The position numbers and the translations under genes are program-made. The notes under the pieces are model-generated. The model was not told the origin of the DNA. It searched no databases and saw only the letters and a list, made by a program, of their open reading frames with translations. A stretch of DNA of 64,000 nt from Panax quinquefolius (lineage: Eukaryota; Streptophyta; Magnoliopsida; Apiales; Araliaceae): contig CM035165.1 of NCBI GenBank assembly GCA_020205615.1, positions 28,617,544 to 28,681,543 of the forward strand. Direction: 5' to 3'. Positions 35,695 to 47,694 of this stretch are shown piece by piece. Within the stretch, counting starts at the first letter, position 1. The number at the start of each line of letters is the position of its first letter.

Positions 35695-36750
35695 TACCTT
35701 GAAAGACATTATTGTTGATCCAGATGGTCCCTGCCTGCTTCCAATTTTCGTGTTGTTGCTTGATGGCGAGATCACTTCGATTATTCTAGGGCTTTCAACT
35801 CCAATGCACATGACTCTATGCTTTGGAATAATTGTTTCTTCCAAAAACTCAAAAACTTCCCATATCTGGAAGTCCATTAGACAAACTGCTGACAAATTTA
35901 ACTGGCATAAGATGAATGTTCCCCGATTCTCTTTCTTCACTTGGCTTGCAATGCACAGGAAACTGAATACTGCTGACGTTCTGACCAATTATGGGCTGCA
36001 GGGTAATTCTATTTGCAACCAGCTTCATGAGACCTTTGATCATCTCTTATTTGATTGTTCCTATTCTGTTGTTGTCCTATCCAAAGTCTTTGTTTATGGT
36101 GGCTGGTATAACTTCCCAACCGTTCTTAGCACCATAACTCATTTGATCATTAATTCGTCGGGGCTGAAGATTTTTAAGCTTATCCAATCTTTATGATTCA
36201 ATGTTCCTCCCTCCGTCCCAAGATAAAAGTCCTGGTGACTTTCCACGCATATTAAAAAGATGAATAAAATGACAAAATTGTCCATAATAATATCATTAAA
36301 TATGGAGAGAATTAAAATAAGAAAGATATGAGATATTTAATACTACGGGTATAATAGGAAAATATGTGTAAAAATTTGGTTAATAAAGGAAAATAGACAT
36401 TTAACATGGGACTACCCAAAATAATAATAAGGACTTTTATCATGGGACGGAGGGAGTACTATTTACAAACTCTAGCAGGAAAGGAACTCACGCTTTCATA
36501 GCCAAGGCGTGATATCCTCTCCAATGAAATCCTCAAGCTTGTTCAATGTAGACTTTCATCTTCCACCTATTTTTCAAGACTTGCATCTGTACATTCATGT
36601 CTCCTACCCTGAAAACTGTAATAGGCCTTAGGCTCTCTTTGTGTACTTTAGCATGACCGTCTTTTAGGTATAGTGCTTCTGGAGTATTCCCCTGTGCATT
36701 TATAATTACTCTCTTTTTAATGCATTTAAATTTAGCAAAAAAAGAAGAAG
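35695..36750 (+). pseudogene. LINE 3' end: zf-RVT domain and tail
   Basis: The plus frame contains WKSIRQTADKFNWHK, RFSFFTWLAMHRKLNTADVL and HETFDHLLFDCSYS, the zinc-binding domain that follows RT in plant LINEs (C..C..H..H..F..C spacing kept in part). A QERNSRFHSQG segment of the downstream region follows after a MITE insertion (36207..36456). An A-rich end lies at about 36739..36750. The RT and endonuclease are absent, as expected from 5' truncation. Not active. Confidence 0.8.
36207..36456. mobile_element. Stowaway-type MITE (250 bp) inside the LINE fragment
   Basis: Terminal inverted repeats CTCCCTCCGTCCC and GGGACGGAGGGAG. TA follows at the right (36457..36458), whereas the left flank reads TTC, so the target duplication has decayed. 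The interior is the reverse complement of the element at 11772..12023 with small differences, so both belong to one family. Confidence 0.9.
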
Positions 36751-37358
36751 AGATATATATGTCAACAAATATGTGACAAAATTGAATTGCAATTAATGTG
36801 AAAGTCTATACAATAAAATACGCTAGAAAAATCTCCCACTTTATAATAAAGATGTGTAATGGGGCAATATATTTCAAATGAAAGATATTAAAAGAAAGAT
36901 CTAATTCTAAACATCAAAATATATGTACACCGTCCATTACAGTCCATACCAATTCCACGATAAAATAGAGAAACGAAGGCAAGTTTTAAACTTTTTGCCA
37001 ATTTACCAATAAAAACCAATTGTCAAAAATACTTGGACCAACCAACCAATCTCAAAACTCAGGCTAATCAACATTGGTTACATTTTAACTTGGATATTCA
37101 CAAGTTGCCACATAAAAAGACAATTGAATCCGCAATAACTCTGCCTGTTTCACCTTGACCGCTGCCTCCAACACCCAAAATCGTTAGAAGAAGCGAGGAA
37201 AGGTGTGAACATAACCTTTAGTGCTAAGTATCAAAAGCATCATGGGTAAGAAGCCTTGTATCATGACCTATTTTCTGGGGGGTTTAGCGCTCTCTACAAA
37301 ATGGTTGAAATTTGGCAACCTTGTATTGTGCAAACTGGTAATGAAAATAATTGATGAA

Positions 37359-39994
37359 CTAGACAGTGCTAGAATTTCCATTTATTTTTGGCTCTGCTCG
37401 AACATAAGTTAGACTCCGAGGAGTGATGGGAGATGGAACACTGTTGTTGAAAACACTGACGGTCTCGGTTGGATTTGTCTGAGCATCCCGCTTCCACTGG
37501 AAGCTCCTTGCACCAGCTTTTATTGGAAGCCGGGCACGATAAATGCCAGGGATTCCTCTTGGGAAGGGAACTCCGGCAAACCTAGATGCAGCAAATACGG
37601 ATCCTCGAGAAACTCGGGGCCATGTCATAACAGGTGCAGCTTCTTGAGGAGCAGCGCTTTTCCTCGCAACCTGCAATTGGAACAACCAGTTCAGTGTATG
37701 TACGAGACATTGAATATGAACTGCTAAACAATTGGAACCATTAGGAAGGTCCTTGTACACTATTGCAATGACCTCAGTCCCACAATGAGACTGTGTTTTC
37801 CATCTGGATAAACAAATGAAGTCACTGTTTGCAATAAATGAAGAGATGGCCAAAAAATACTTCTCACCCATTTGCTTTCATAATCAAGCCCAAAAGCAAT
37901 TGGAGACGTGTAATACTCAAATCGGGTACAAATGTTTCACGTGACCCAATTTCAGTTCAAAATCACCCAATCCCCAGTGTCATAAGAATGTCAGCTACTC
38001 ATACAAGATACGAGACGGATTCATTTGCAACCAAATATATTAATGCTCCTTTTCCCTCTGCTTTTCTAATCCAATATAGGCACTGATACTAATATTGATT
38101 CACAAGCATGGTTCAAATATTCACGCATAAATATTCGCCTATATCGATTGGTGCCGAACCGCAACCTTGATCCGAACCGCAAAATTAGGAAGTATTCATG
38201 TAAAAGGTAATTTTTGGCGAAATTTCGGCAACACGGCATAACGTAGCGGTTTCAGACCAAATAAAGGAGAAATCACGGCGTAAATGGCGCCACCCAAAAA
38301 AATCAAATATGCTACAAGCTATTAAGGGAGACGACAAAAGAGAACGAACTTTTCTCTATAAATTATACTTATGTAGTACCTAGTTAAGTATACCTTAAAA
38401 AAATATAAAAAATATGTTCTTAACATATAATTAACTAATCTTAATTATACTTAAACTATTATTAAATTGTAGTTCCTAGTTAAGTACAACTTTAAAAAAT
38501 TTGCACTTAAAATGTACTTAGTTAAGTTAAATTGTACTTAAATTATGCAGATCGTGTGTGCTCAAGCATTTGAGTTAAGACAACATCAATATCAACTTTA
38601 TTCAAACATAAAATTAATTAAATATATATGTGAGACGTCTGTTTTATAATTTAGACAATAGTGTGCACTAGATAGTATTTTTTTTAACTTAATTAGTTCC
38701 CTCTTATTTCTTTTATTATTTAGAATTTTTTCATAACTTTTTTACTATTTTTGAAGTTCCTAACTAGCTAACGGTACGTTTCGCCCGATACCTATATCAA
38801 AAACGTTACCGAATCAAAAAATGACATTTCAAAACATAGACCGCTACCGCTACTTTGAACCAATCACAAGCAAGCTTTGAAAATATATTCCATGAAACCC
38901 TTACATACCCTATACTTGAAAGGGCTTCCAACTTTAGAAAGGACATATTTTAAATGACCATTAAGTGGAAATCTTATTACTACACTATTACAAGTACACC
39001 TGATCACAATCTTACCAGTAGCAATACTTTTGGTATTGACCATTGAAAAGACTTGGAACTCTTAAGCGTCTTAAAAGAGCAAGGTGGGAAAGCACAACTA
39101 ACTCCCATTGCACATTCTATAGCAACTCTTGACAATGTTGACGGTTAAAAATTACTTGACAACAATAATAGTAATAGACAATAAAGCAAAACAAGTAACT
39201 GAGAGCCTTTGGCTCAAGTGGTACTCTAGGCTTCTTGCTAAGCAAGAAGTCATAGGTTCAGCCAAGTGGCCAAGGTAGGGGGTGTGAGTTTAAATTCAAT
39301 CTAAACTATCAAAAAAAATAAAAAAAATGAAGGCATTACTTCTGCATAACCAGTAAAACCCTGATGCATCAATACCCATATCACATGTTGCAATACCATT
39401 ATGCAATCAAAGAAAGCACTCAAATACAGGTTGACACCAAATTCACTACTTAATGCACAATAATAGCTCGTTCATGGTTACATTGAACCATTCTGACCAT
39501 TCAAATCTGAGAACTTCTCAACATAAAAACCTTATTCACCAACAATGTTTGCTCATAATTCGAAGTTCAAAATGGATGGACCAGGCAATGAAAACAATAG
39601 ATATCATATAATAAAACAGAACTCATTTTGAATCTTTTATTTGACAAAACACAAGGACGGTTCAGATTTCATCTCAATTCTTCCAACTTAATCTAAAGGA
39701 TCAAATTTCATCTCACACTAAAAATTCCCGCCCAAATCAAATTCACCCCTAAAAATTCCCGCCCAAATCAAATAATAATAATAATAACAATAATGATAAT
39801 AATAATAATAATAGTAATAATAAAAATAAAAATAATAATAACAATAATAATAATTATAATTATAATTATAATAATAATTATAATAGTAATAATAATAATT
39901 ACTACTACTATTATAATAATAATAATTATTATTATTATAGTAGTAATAATAATAATAATAACTTATTACAATAATAATAATAATAACTTATTAC

Positions 39995-40045
<51 letters not shown>

Positions 40046-43000
40046 TGTGGTGGTGTGGTGAATTATAAAAATTGTAATTGATGATTTGTAAGTTTTTTAG
40101 ACAGGTTTAGATTTTTTTAAATATCTATTTTTAAAGAAAAATTAATTATTGTGGTGGTGTGGTAAATTATGATAATTGTTATGTCTGATTGTAAGTTATT
40201 TTAGGTTGCAAAAAGTCTTTAGGTAATGTAGTTTTGACTTTTAATCTAATTTTTCGTTACATCGTGCCTTCAGGCACGGGCAATTACTAGTTACACAATA
40301 TCCAAAACAAAATTAGAAACAATGCATTCTTACGCATAAGATTAGAAACAAAATCCTCAAGATTCACAGATTGCAACATCCTATTGTTACATACCTTGAG
40401 AATGCGTGACATAAAGGAGGTGCCATCAAGGGATAATGCATGTTCTGCCGCTTCTTTTCTCATGAATTCTACATAGGCTGACCTGCTTAAGCACAGTAGC
40501 TTAGTATAGCATGACTAAAAACTCCAAGCCAGACATGGTTCAGAAAGTAAATCAGAACTTGCATATGGGAAACCTCACCCTTTTGGTTGCCCTGTCGCTG
40601 CATCCGTCAAAATAACCACTTTTAGAACGTCTCCAAATTTGTTGAAGTGGCGAGAAAAACTATCCTTGGTGGCAGCAAAATGAACCTGTAGAAAAAGGCA
40701 ACTGTCCTAATAGAGAATAATATAATAGTAGCCAAGTTTCATGTCATTAATATAGGTCATTACATTACTAACGAATATTGTCCGTGAATCTGCATCTTCA
40801 GCAGCATGACCACTGGAATACAAACCTGCACACAATCACCCAAAAACCTTGATGAAACGTAAAACATAGTAAATAACTAAATGCAGACCACCTAAAATAT
40901 AACTGCAACCTAACAGGGAAAAAAACTAATAGAGAACCTTTTGTTAAGAAGCCATGAAAAAAAAGTCAACTTCCACCAGGGAAAACCTAAAAAGGATCAC
41001 ATTTGATACTGCAGTATATAATCATCAATAAGTTGATCAATTTTAAAGGAAATTTTGACAAACTGTGTTTTGTAGTTACTACTACTGTTATTTCCTAATG
41101 CAAAAACTCAAGTCCCCACCAAGGAGCAGTAGAGAGAGATATAAACGAAAAAGGAAAATTACTTCCGCTAGTTATACTAGACATCCACTAGACTATTTAG
41201 AAGATTTCTTCAAATGTTTGAAATCATTGTCGTTGAATATCTTAATGGACGTCTACAAATGGATTGGCTAATAATAGGATCATAGCCAATGCTAGCACTC
41301 CGCAATAATTTTCTACATCTTGGATATCATCTAATATATTTTAATATCCAAGGGTAAAATGATAAGATATTTATTTTCCTACAAAATATCTAATCTACCC
41401 GACAAACCTGATGGGTGAAGCTACTGTAATTTCAGACTCTTGAAGGGAGGTCTCTTGAACATTGATAAAACCTAATTTATTTTTTTGAAGTATAAGCTTG
41501 TTTTCAATAAAATTATGTATGTGTAAAATAAGTTTTGACCAATTGAAGTACAAGTAAACATGCTACAGAAAGTCGAATGAGGAAGGGAAATAGTCCACGA
41601 AAAATCAACTAAGCAAGATTCTTGTAACTTCATCTTAAAACGTTTCATAATACTGAAATCGCAAAAGTTCAATCATAAGCAAATAACTCACCAGCCGTGG
41701 ATGAACGTGCCTTTTTAGACTCCTGCCCACCACCAGCAGGTATTGCCTATGGAGAGCAGAGAATAGAGAACAAAATTAATGGAAGGCATGTATACACAGA
41801 CACATGCTCAGTTACAAGCAAAAGCATATGTAAATATACACGATTTCGACAGATATCGTACATTTCCATTACCAACTGAAACAGAGTTGTTCTCCTTCAT
41901 CAGTGGAAAACCAGACTTGTCAGCACCTGCCTCACTCTCTTGTACAAATTTCTGTCCATCCACATCTGATACCTTCCTCGTCTCCTGATAATGAGGCGGT
42001 TTCCAGGTATTTAAATTCACAGATATATTCACTATCTTACTGGAAGTATTTGCAGTAGAAGGCTGATCCTGATCTTTCAGTGGTTTGCGAGTATTTTCAT
42101 CAGTCTTACCAGCAACGCTATACTGGCTCATCAGCAAATCATTATCATCAATTCCACAAGAGATGCCAGTGTGAGAAACATCCAGATTCCTAAGACCCAG
42201 AATATGGCCACCCTCATATACCTCATTATTAGACACAAAGTCCGAAGCAATTCCAGCATCACTTTCCAACACGGTCATATTCCTAGCATAGTGTTCTCTA
42301 TAGTTTCTTCGCTGAAGATGAGTTGACTGAGTTTCCTCTGGTATATGGTCAAAATCTCTATATTCCCCAACTGCTTTAACAGGAGATTCTCTGAACTCTG
42401 CCATATGATTGGTGTTCTCTGATACATCCATAGCTCGACCAAGACGATCAAACACATTTCCCAAGGATTTTACTTTGACTACATCTTTGGCAGCTTCGGC
42501 CACAGCTTTAATAGCAACTGCCATGGTAGCATTTGGCACTCTTGCAACTGACCGGATTCTCTGAGGACTATCTACATGTAATGAGTCCCCAGTAGATGTT
42601 GAAACTACAGATCGTAGACGCTTCAGTGATGGCTCTGTACTCAAACTGGATGACCTCGGAGTGCCAACAGCATCTCGCACCGCAAATTGCAGCAGCCTTT
42701 GAGGGGCATTAATAATCGTTTTAGAAACCTCCTCCCGCTGCTAAAAGTACATAATGGGTGAGGAATGTTTTAGCAAGTCAAAAGTACATCTTCTCTAATG
42801 AAGGTGATACAAAGGGCATAATTCTCATGTGCAAGACAATTCTGTTCAATTCCACAAAAATCTATGCAAGATGGATTTGGGGTGTTCGCGCATTGCATCT
42901 AATAAACATGTACCATGATTCAAGAGTAAATTGACACCGAACTCATAATAGTACCATAACAAGAATCAGCCACTTGTATAATGTGGAGATCCATTTTGAC

Positions 43001-46000
43001 TCCCATGTAAAATGAATTTTGTGTTTTCCAGTTTCAAAAATGCTATTTTTATGCCATAAAGCATTTGCAGCTCCTACAATTTATTAAACATGCAAAATGT
43101 ATACTGCTAAGTAACCTATTCTTCTGTAGTGTTAACTCCGGAGAGTAATAATAAAAGGTGAACCACAATGAAGCTGGTATAAAATTTTCTGAGATGATCA
43201 AAACCCAAAATTGGTCAGTGTCAAGTTGTCGATATTATTAGAAGTGCAATGCTCATCCAGACTGCCAGCCCAACTTTTTTTTTTATAAAAGAAGAAATTT
43301 TATTCATAGAGAAGAAATGATACAATAAATGGGGGACAAGAAGTCCACCCTCATCAGACTAAAAGATCAAAAACAAGAAAGCACTTAAAAAAGTGCAGCC
43401 CTCCAATCTCTACAAAAATCAACAACAAAGATACCTCTAAAAGCCGCCATAGCAAAAGCCCAACTTTTGCAAAATATTATTTTATATGAATTAATATGAA
43501 CAGAATTTTAAGGACCGAAAGGGAATTGCATGTACTACTAATGTTTTTTTAAAAACGACTTCACATCATATAAAATCAAATATTTGTACAAGAAATTACA
43601 CAATATACACACAAAGATTTCGAGCATTCAGACTTGTTACCATAAAGGTAGGATTAGGTAAGATAACCTGAAAGGTCTTGATAACACTGGTAAGTGGTAA
43701 ATAGGGACTCACTTGAGAAGTTATATGCTATAAGCCAGAAAAATTGCTACAAGAATGCTCTAATGGTGGCCATAAATCTAGTTAACTGAGTACCTCACTG
43801 GACCAGAATCTGGGCCATTTGCATTGGAACAGTTCAGAAATGAAATAGTAAGATGCAACACTCCTTTTCCAATAAAATAACAAAATACAAGACTTAAATT
43901 GAATAATGGGGGGGGGGGGGGGAAGGCAATATATATAGCCCTACTCCTTACTCTGGTTCCATGTAAGTTGCTAATAGCTAAGATGCCAAAAGAGACCAGA
44001 GAAAACATAAACTAGAACATATGCATCTTGTGCACTCTCAACCAGAGGAAAAGAATTTGTTGATTAGTTGTGACCAGGGTTAGACAGCATTCCCATTAAA
44101 CACCAACCAAAAGTATTTATGACTTCAAGGAGATAATTCCTTACTATATAAAAGCTTTTAATAGCTAAGATGCCAAAGGAACCAGAAAACCCATATCTTG
44201 GGACAGGCGAGGGTGTTCCTAACTTGATTGAATGGAACTGGGGGAACACACACACACACACACACAGAGAGAGAAAGAAGACAAACCTTTACCTGTGACC
44301 TTTCATCAGGCAGCCTTCTTTTCCTCTCAAATTTTGGTCGAGGAGAAGGTGATCTTTTTGTGTGACCAACTTTCTGATTAGAATCTTCCTCCACATTGAA
44401 ATTGGCAGTCACAGCACTTCGAAGAGGAGGGGGATCATCTGCATTCCGTACTAGGCTTTTCCTCTCACTAGCATGTCTGCTTCTCAATAACTTATTTGGC
44501 TTTTCTCTTTCAGTTTCAGATTCCAAGTGGTGAGAATCTATTTTTCCAGCCTGCTCTCTAGGCATGGGTTTTGTTTTGGCCACCTCATTTGGAAGAGATT
44601 CTCGGGGTTGTACATAAAGATCCAGATTTGATCCTAAGTGATCCCATAACCTGTAGAAAGATATCAGTGTTAAAATCTAAAAATCCAAGTAACTAGCATT
44701 GTGCACAGTAATATAGTTTAATTACCAAGAAACAAAAGAGTCACTGTCATCGCCCAAAAACACATTCAACTCAGTCCTTGCTTCTACTTTGCGCCTGCCA
44801 TTTTTAAGCAAGACAATAACATATTCCTGCAAAATGAATACTGGTAAGTGACTAGGCAGTAAAATGGTAAGCTACTTCCAGATAACACAATAAAATTCTG
44901 TGTATACAAGCCCAAATATGTCCATTTATCCCCAAAAGTGCAAAAACCATAAACATCAATATCGTGCAAGGTTAAAGAGAAAAACAAGTACACTAGCAGA
45001 CGTAACTAGACAATGTTCTTCTTATAAGTAGTTTATATTATATTAAGGCATCAAAAGTGGGCAATAACATATCTGGTATAGTTAGGTAGGTCTACTCTAA
45101 TACTAATGGATTGGTCACTTTTCCCTTCTACACATATTTTTATGTTAACATAGCATCTATCTGTCTCTTCCACCTAACCGATGCCATTTCCCTAGGATCA
45201 ACAGTTCACCACATGGCTTCAATGAAAAAGAAGATGACTCCCTTATAGACAACAAGGCATGATACAATATCATTGTTGCTTTCTCCCTTACACTAAACCT
45301 ACACACCATGGTCTCCCAATCATGTGAATCTCTTATAGATGTAATTTAAGTCCATCAATCCCCTAAGAAAGAAACCAAGTAATCCACAGAGTCATAGACG
45401 TTACCTTGTCCCTATCAGAAACCATTATTTTAAAAGTCGTTGGGCGGACTTAGGCAGCTCAGGGGCGCCTAGTGCCAAGGCGGTGTTTGTTGTTTCATTT
45501 ACTTATTTTTCTATTTTACAAACTTGTTATACTATATAAAGCATATAATAGATGTAATTTTTTTAAATTTAAAATAAAAATTACCCAAAAAAAAAAACAA
45601 TCTTTTAAAGCCTAAAAAATATCATTCAAGTATTGTACAGTTTCAAAGTAGATGTATTGTTCTACCTAGGAAAGGGCCTAGACGTTCAGCTAAATTGAGA
45701 TGGTAAAGGATCACCTAGCGCCTAGGCAGGAATTAATCGAACCTAGGGCGGGAATTTTTAGTATACTCGCAACAAGAGACTAAGTAAGTCCTTGGCAACT
45801 GTTCCTCCACTCTCCAGAATCTCACCCTTGAATCATTACCAAGTACCAACCTTAAACCTGATCTGCGTTTTAAAGGCTTCTAAAGCATGCATATCGCCTT
45901 TCCAATTTCCACATGTTCATCGCGTACAAAGCTCTCACCTCCTTATAGGCAACTCTCATACCTGATATCTCCCTCATTTATTGATTGTCAATCTCATTTA

Positions 46001-47694
46001 TTGAATGGCAACTCTCACCTCCTACCATATTTTTAATACTGGCTAATGGTTTCCACGGAGGTTTTGTTTAGCAAGTTCGAGGAGTTTGAGACCGGGGGAT
46101 TCATTATCTCCAGTTTTGCTTGCCTTTAGCAGGCTTTTGCTAAGAGATTGAGGTATTCAGATTTGGGCTTTAGATTGGAGGGGTGTTATGGTTGGAGGTA
46201 TTGAATTGACTCGAAATGATAAAATTGTACTCAATTCTATTTCGAATTATATTTAAAAATTCAGATTGATCGAATATTTATTATCCCAACTTGAATATTT
46301 ATTCAAACTACTCACATGACTCAAATTCAAGCTCAATTGAGTCTTCACATAATAACTAGTTTTATAATAAATATAATTATAAATTGAATTTGTTATTTTA
46401 CTTAAAAATGAGAAAATATATTTATTATTATACTTTACAAATATAAAATCACAATTAAAATTAAAAACAAAACAAAATAATAATTAATTATCCTAATTTG
46501 ATTTAAATTTGTATATATTATAAGAGAATGTATCGAACATCTAATCGAATATGTATGTGACATAATCCCAGTGGGAGTAGTTTGAATTTTTAAAGGAGAG
46601 AGTATATCTCAGATTTACTCATATTTTTATTTGGCTTTTAAATCGATTTAGATCATATTATTAAGTGATTAAGGCTGTGTTGGCTCGTTTTTTAGTTGGA
46701 GGTATTGATCACTTGTGACTATTTTCTTTCAGGATTTCAAGGCTGAAGATCAACAGTCAGAAATGTGACATAAAAGAAGGGGAGAAGGCTTGATGGAGTG
46801 ATCCAGTTGGGGATTTCTGTTGGAGTCAAATTACAAATAAAAGGCTAGATGGAATCCAGTTGTTGAGAAGGGGTGAGTGGAGATTGGCAAGGTGGAAAAA
46901 AACCTACTTGTCTGAAGGAGGGAGATTGGTCTTCAACAGGAATACTCTTTTGAGACTGATGAAAGTACTTATGGTAATTGATATAGCACTGTTTAAGTAA
47001 CAAATGTTAAGATTGTTTAGATGATTACCTACTTATGGTAATTGATATAGCACTGTTTCATACTTACACTTGCACTATGATGTTTTGTTACCATGTGTAC
47101 AACCAATTACTCTTAAACACCAAGATAGATATTTCCACCCCAATTCACTCAAGTCGGTCAAAAACAAGTGTAGGAAAAAGATTAATGATTGAAATTTCTA
47201 TATCATTTCCTTCTCTGGACTAATATACTATCAAAATACATAATTATACTGCTGATCCTAAAACCCAAATTTTGCCCCAAAAAAACACAGCACAAACACC
47301 CAATTTAAAATATTTTAAAAAAACACATATAGGCTGCCTGCTTCCATTTACATACTCCACAGCATTTGCAAAAGCAATAGATATCAAAATAACAATGAAA
47401 GGCCAGTTTTAAGCTAAAGTTTAATTTCGGAACAATTTCCACAATTCTATTGACATTTTTTGGTACAACATTTCAGGTACTTCACAAGATAACCAAAAAT
47501 GTCCATAAAAATTCAAATTCAAATATTTTCGGAGAATTCATAAAACATAAAAATCATACCACAAGAGTGTCATCAGTGTAATCCCCCATGAACTCCTTCA
47601 GTTTATCTTTCACTCGATCTCGCAACTTCGCCACTCCATCGCCGGCGAAATTAACCCTGAACGTCAAATCATCGCTCTGATCCACACCGTCCAT
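37359..47694 (-). CDS. PWI-like/RRM RNA-binding protein, copy B (complete, 9 exons, 697 aa)
   Basis: Exons (minus strand, in order): 47560..47694, 44726..44826, 44293..44650, 41862..42737, 41692..41746, 40764..40825, 40579..40685, 40395..40482, 37359..37670 (stop). All introns are GT-AG and the total is a multiple of three. Residues about 20-82 form a PWI/Nab2-like helical domain. Residues 175-198 are basic and Ser/Pro-rich (likely nuclear signal). 199-490 are low complexity. 522-594 are one RRM with RNP2 IFVSNV and RNP1 KGSAYVEF, the latter split by an intron. The tail is Gly/Arg/Pro-rich. RRM proteins of this type bind RNA, probably nuclear mRNA; the exact target is unknown. The ATG at 47694 is used because the longer frame to 47760 starts only with TTG. 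It resembles the Arabidopsis protein I recall as AT3G12640 (from memory). The donor of exon 4 is the least certain boundary. Confidence 0.9.
38105..38870. mobile_element. Possible MITE in intron 8 of copy B
   Basis: The segment begins near GGTTCAAATATTCAC and ends near GCTACTTTGAACC, giving loosely inverted GGTTCAAA ends. Near the left end are CCGAACCGCAA repeats and near the right end CCGCTACCGCTA. It lies entirely in the intron. No target duplication was confirmed. Confidence 0.25.
39200..39330 (+). mobile_element. Probable tRNA-derived SINE in intron 8 of copy B
   Basis: Contains an A-box-like TGGCTCAAGTGG, then a B-box-like GGTTCAGCC about 50 bp later (one mismatch to GWTCRANNC), then a short body and an A-rich end (AAAAAAAATAAAAAAAATG). 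This is the layout of plant SINEs transcribed by RNA polymerase III. No target duplication was confirmed. A degenerate tRNA gene is less likely because no cloverleaf folds. Confidence 0.5.
39771..40045. repeat. AAT trinucleotide microsatellite in intron 8
   Basis: About 275 bp of AAT/ATT units with interruptions. It is preceded by a duplicated segment containing TTCCCGCCCAAATCAAAT (39724 and 39755 regions). The open frame of mostly Ile here is an artefact. Confidence 0.92.
40046..40290 (+). mobile_element. Helitron-like 3' terminal region in intron 8
   Basis: The segment ends with a perfect 6-bp stem hairpin CGTGCC-TTCA-GGCACG (40263..40278), then 8 nt, then CTAG followed by T (40287..40291). 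This is the Helitron 3' signature (hairpin about 10 nt before CTRR, insertion between A and T). An internal repeat ATTGTGGTGGTGTGGT occurs at about 40045 and 40147. The 5' end (TC) could not be located; it may include or precede the AAT microsatellite. Non-autonomous, as no Rep/helicase is present. Confidence 0.6.
43275..43470 (-). mobile_element. LINE-like 3' end fragment in intron 3 of copy B
   Basis: Counterpart of the fragment at 635..830 with the same T run and AATAAAATTTCTTC on the minus strand. Carries small differences and a short extra segment. Confidence 0.4.
43908..43922. repeat. Poly-G tract (15 G) in intron 3 of copy B
   Basis: A run of 15 G, longer than the 10 G in copy A. Confidence 0.85.
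44246..44272. repeat. AC/AG microsatellite at the start of intron 3
   Basis: An (AC) run of about ten units followed by AGAGAG. Copy A has only about five AC units here. It is only some 20 bp downstream of the exon 3 donor site in the transcript. Confidence 0.85.
45425..45745. mobile_element. Short GC-patterned MITE-like repeat in intron 1 of copy B
   Basis: Counterpart of 2755..3070. It has GGGGCGCCTAGTGCC at the left and CCTAGCGCCTAGGCAGG at the right around an AT-rich core, with an extra segment near 45660. Confidence 0.35.
46205..46708. other. About 500-bp insertion flanked by 14-bp direct repeats in copy B intron 1
   Basis: GTTGGAGGTATTGA occurs at 46191..46204 and 46695..46708, and only once in a related form at the aligned site in copy A (about 4012). 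The inserted part is AT-rich and contains GTGACATAATCCCAGTGGGAG, which matches the neighbouring LINE (about 4122..4142 in copy A). The mixture suggests filler copied during break repair rather than a simple transposon. Confidence 0.6.
46715..46962 (+). pseudogene. LINE RT fragment in intron 1 of copy B (damaged)
   Basis: Matches the right part of 4062..4481, ending in GEWRLARWKKTYLSEGGRLV. It has internal losses compared with copy A and stops at GAATACTCTTTTGAGACTG, where a deletion relative to copy A begins. Confidence 0.8.

Noticed and set aside
39205..39280. tRNA gene
   Set aside because: Only the A- and B-box-like words are present; no cloverleaf or anticodon arm folds, so a SINE is more likely.
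39793..39999. Open frame of almost only Ile, Thr and Asn
   Set aside because: It is the translation of an AAT/ATT microsatellite.
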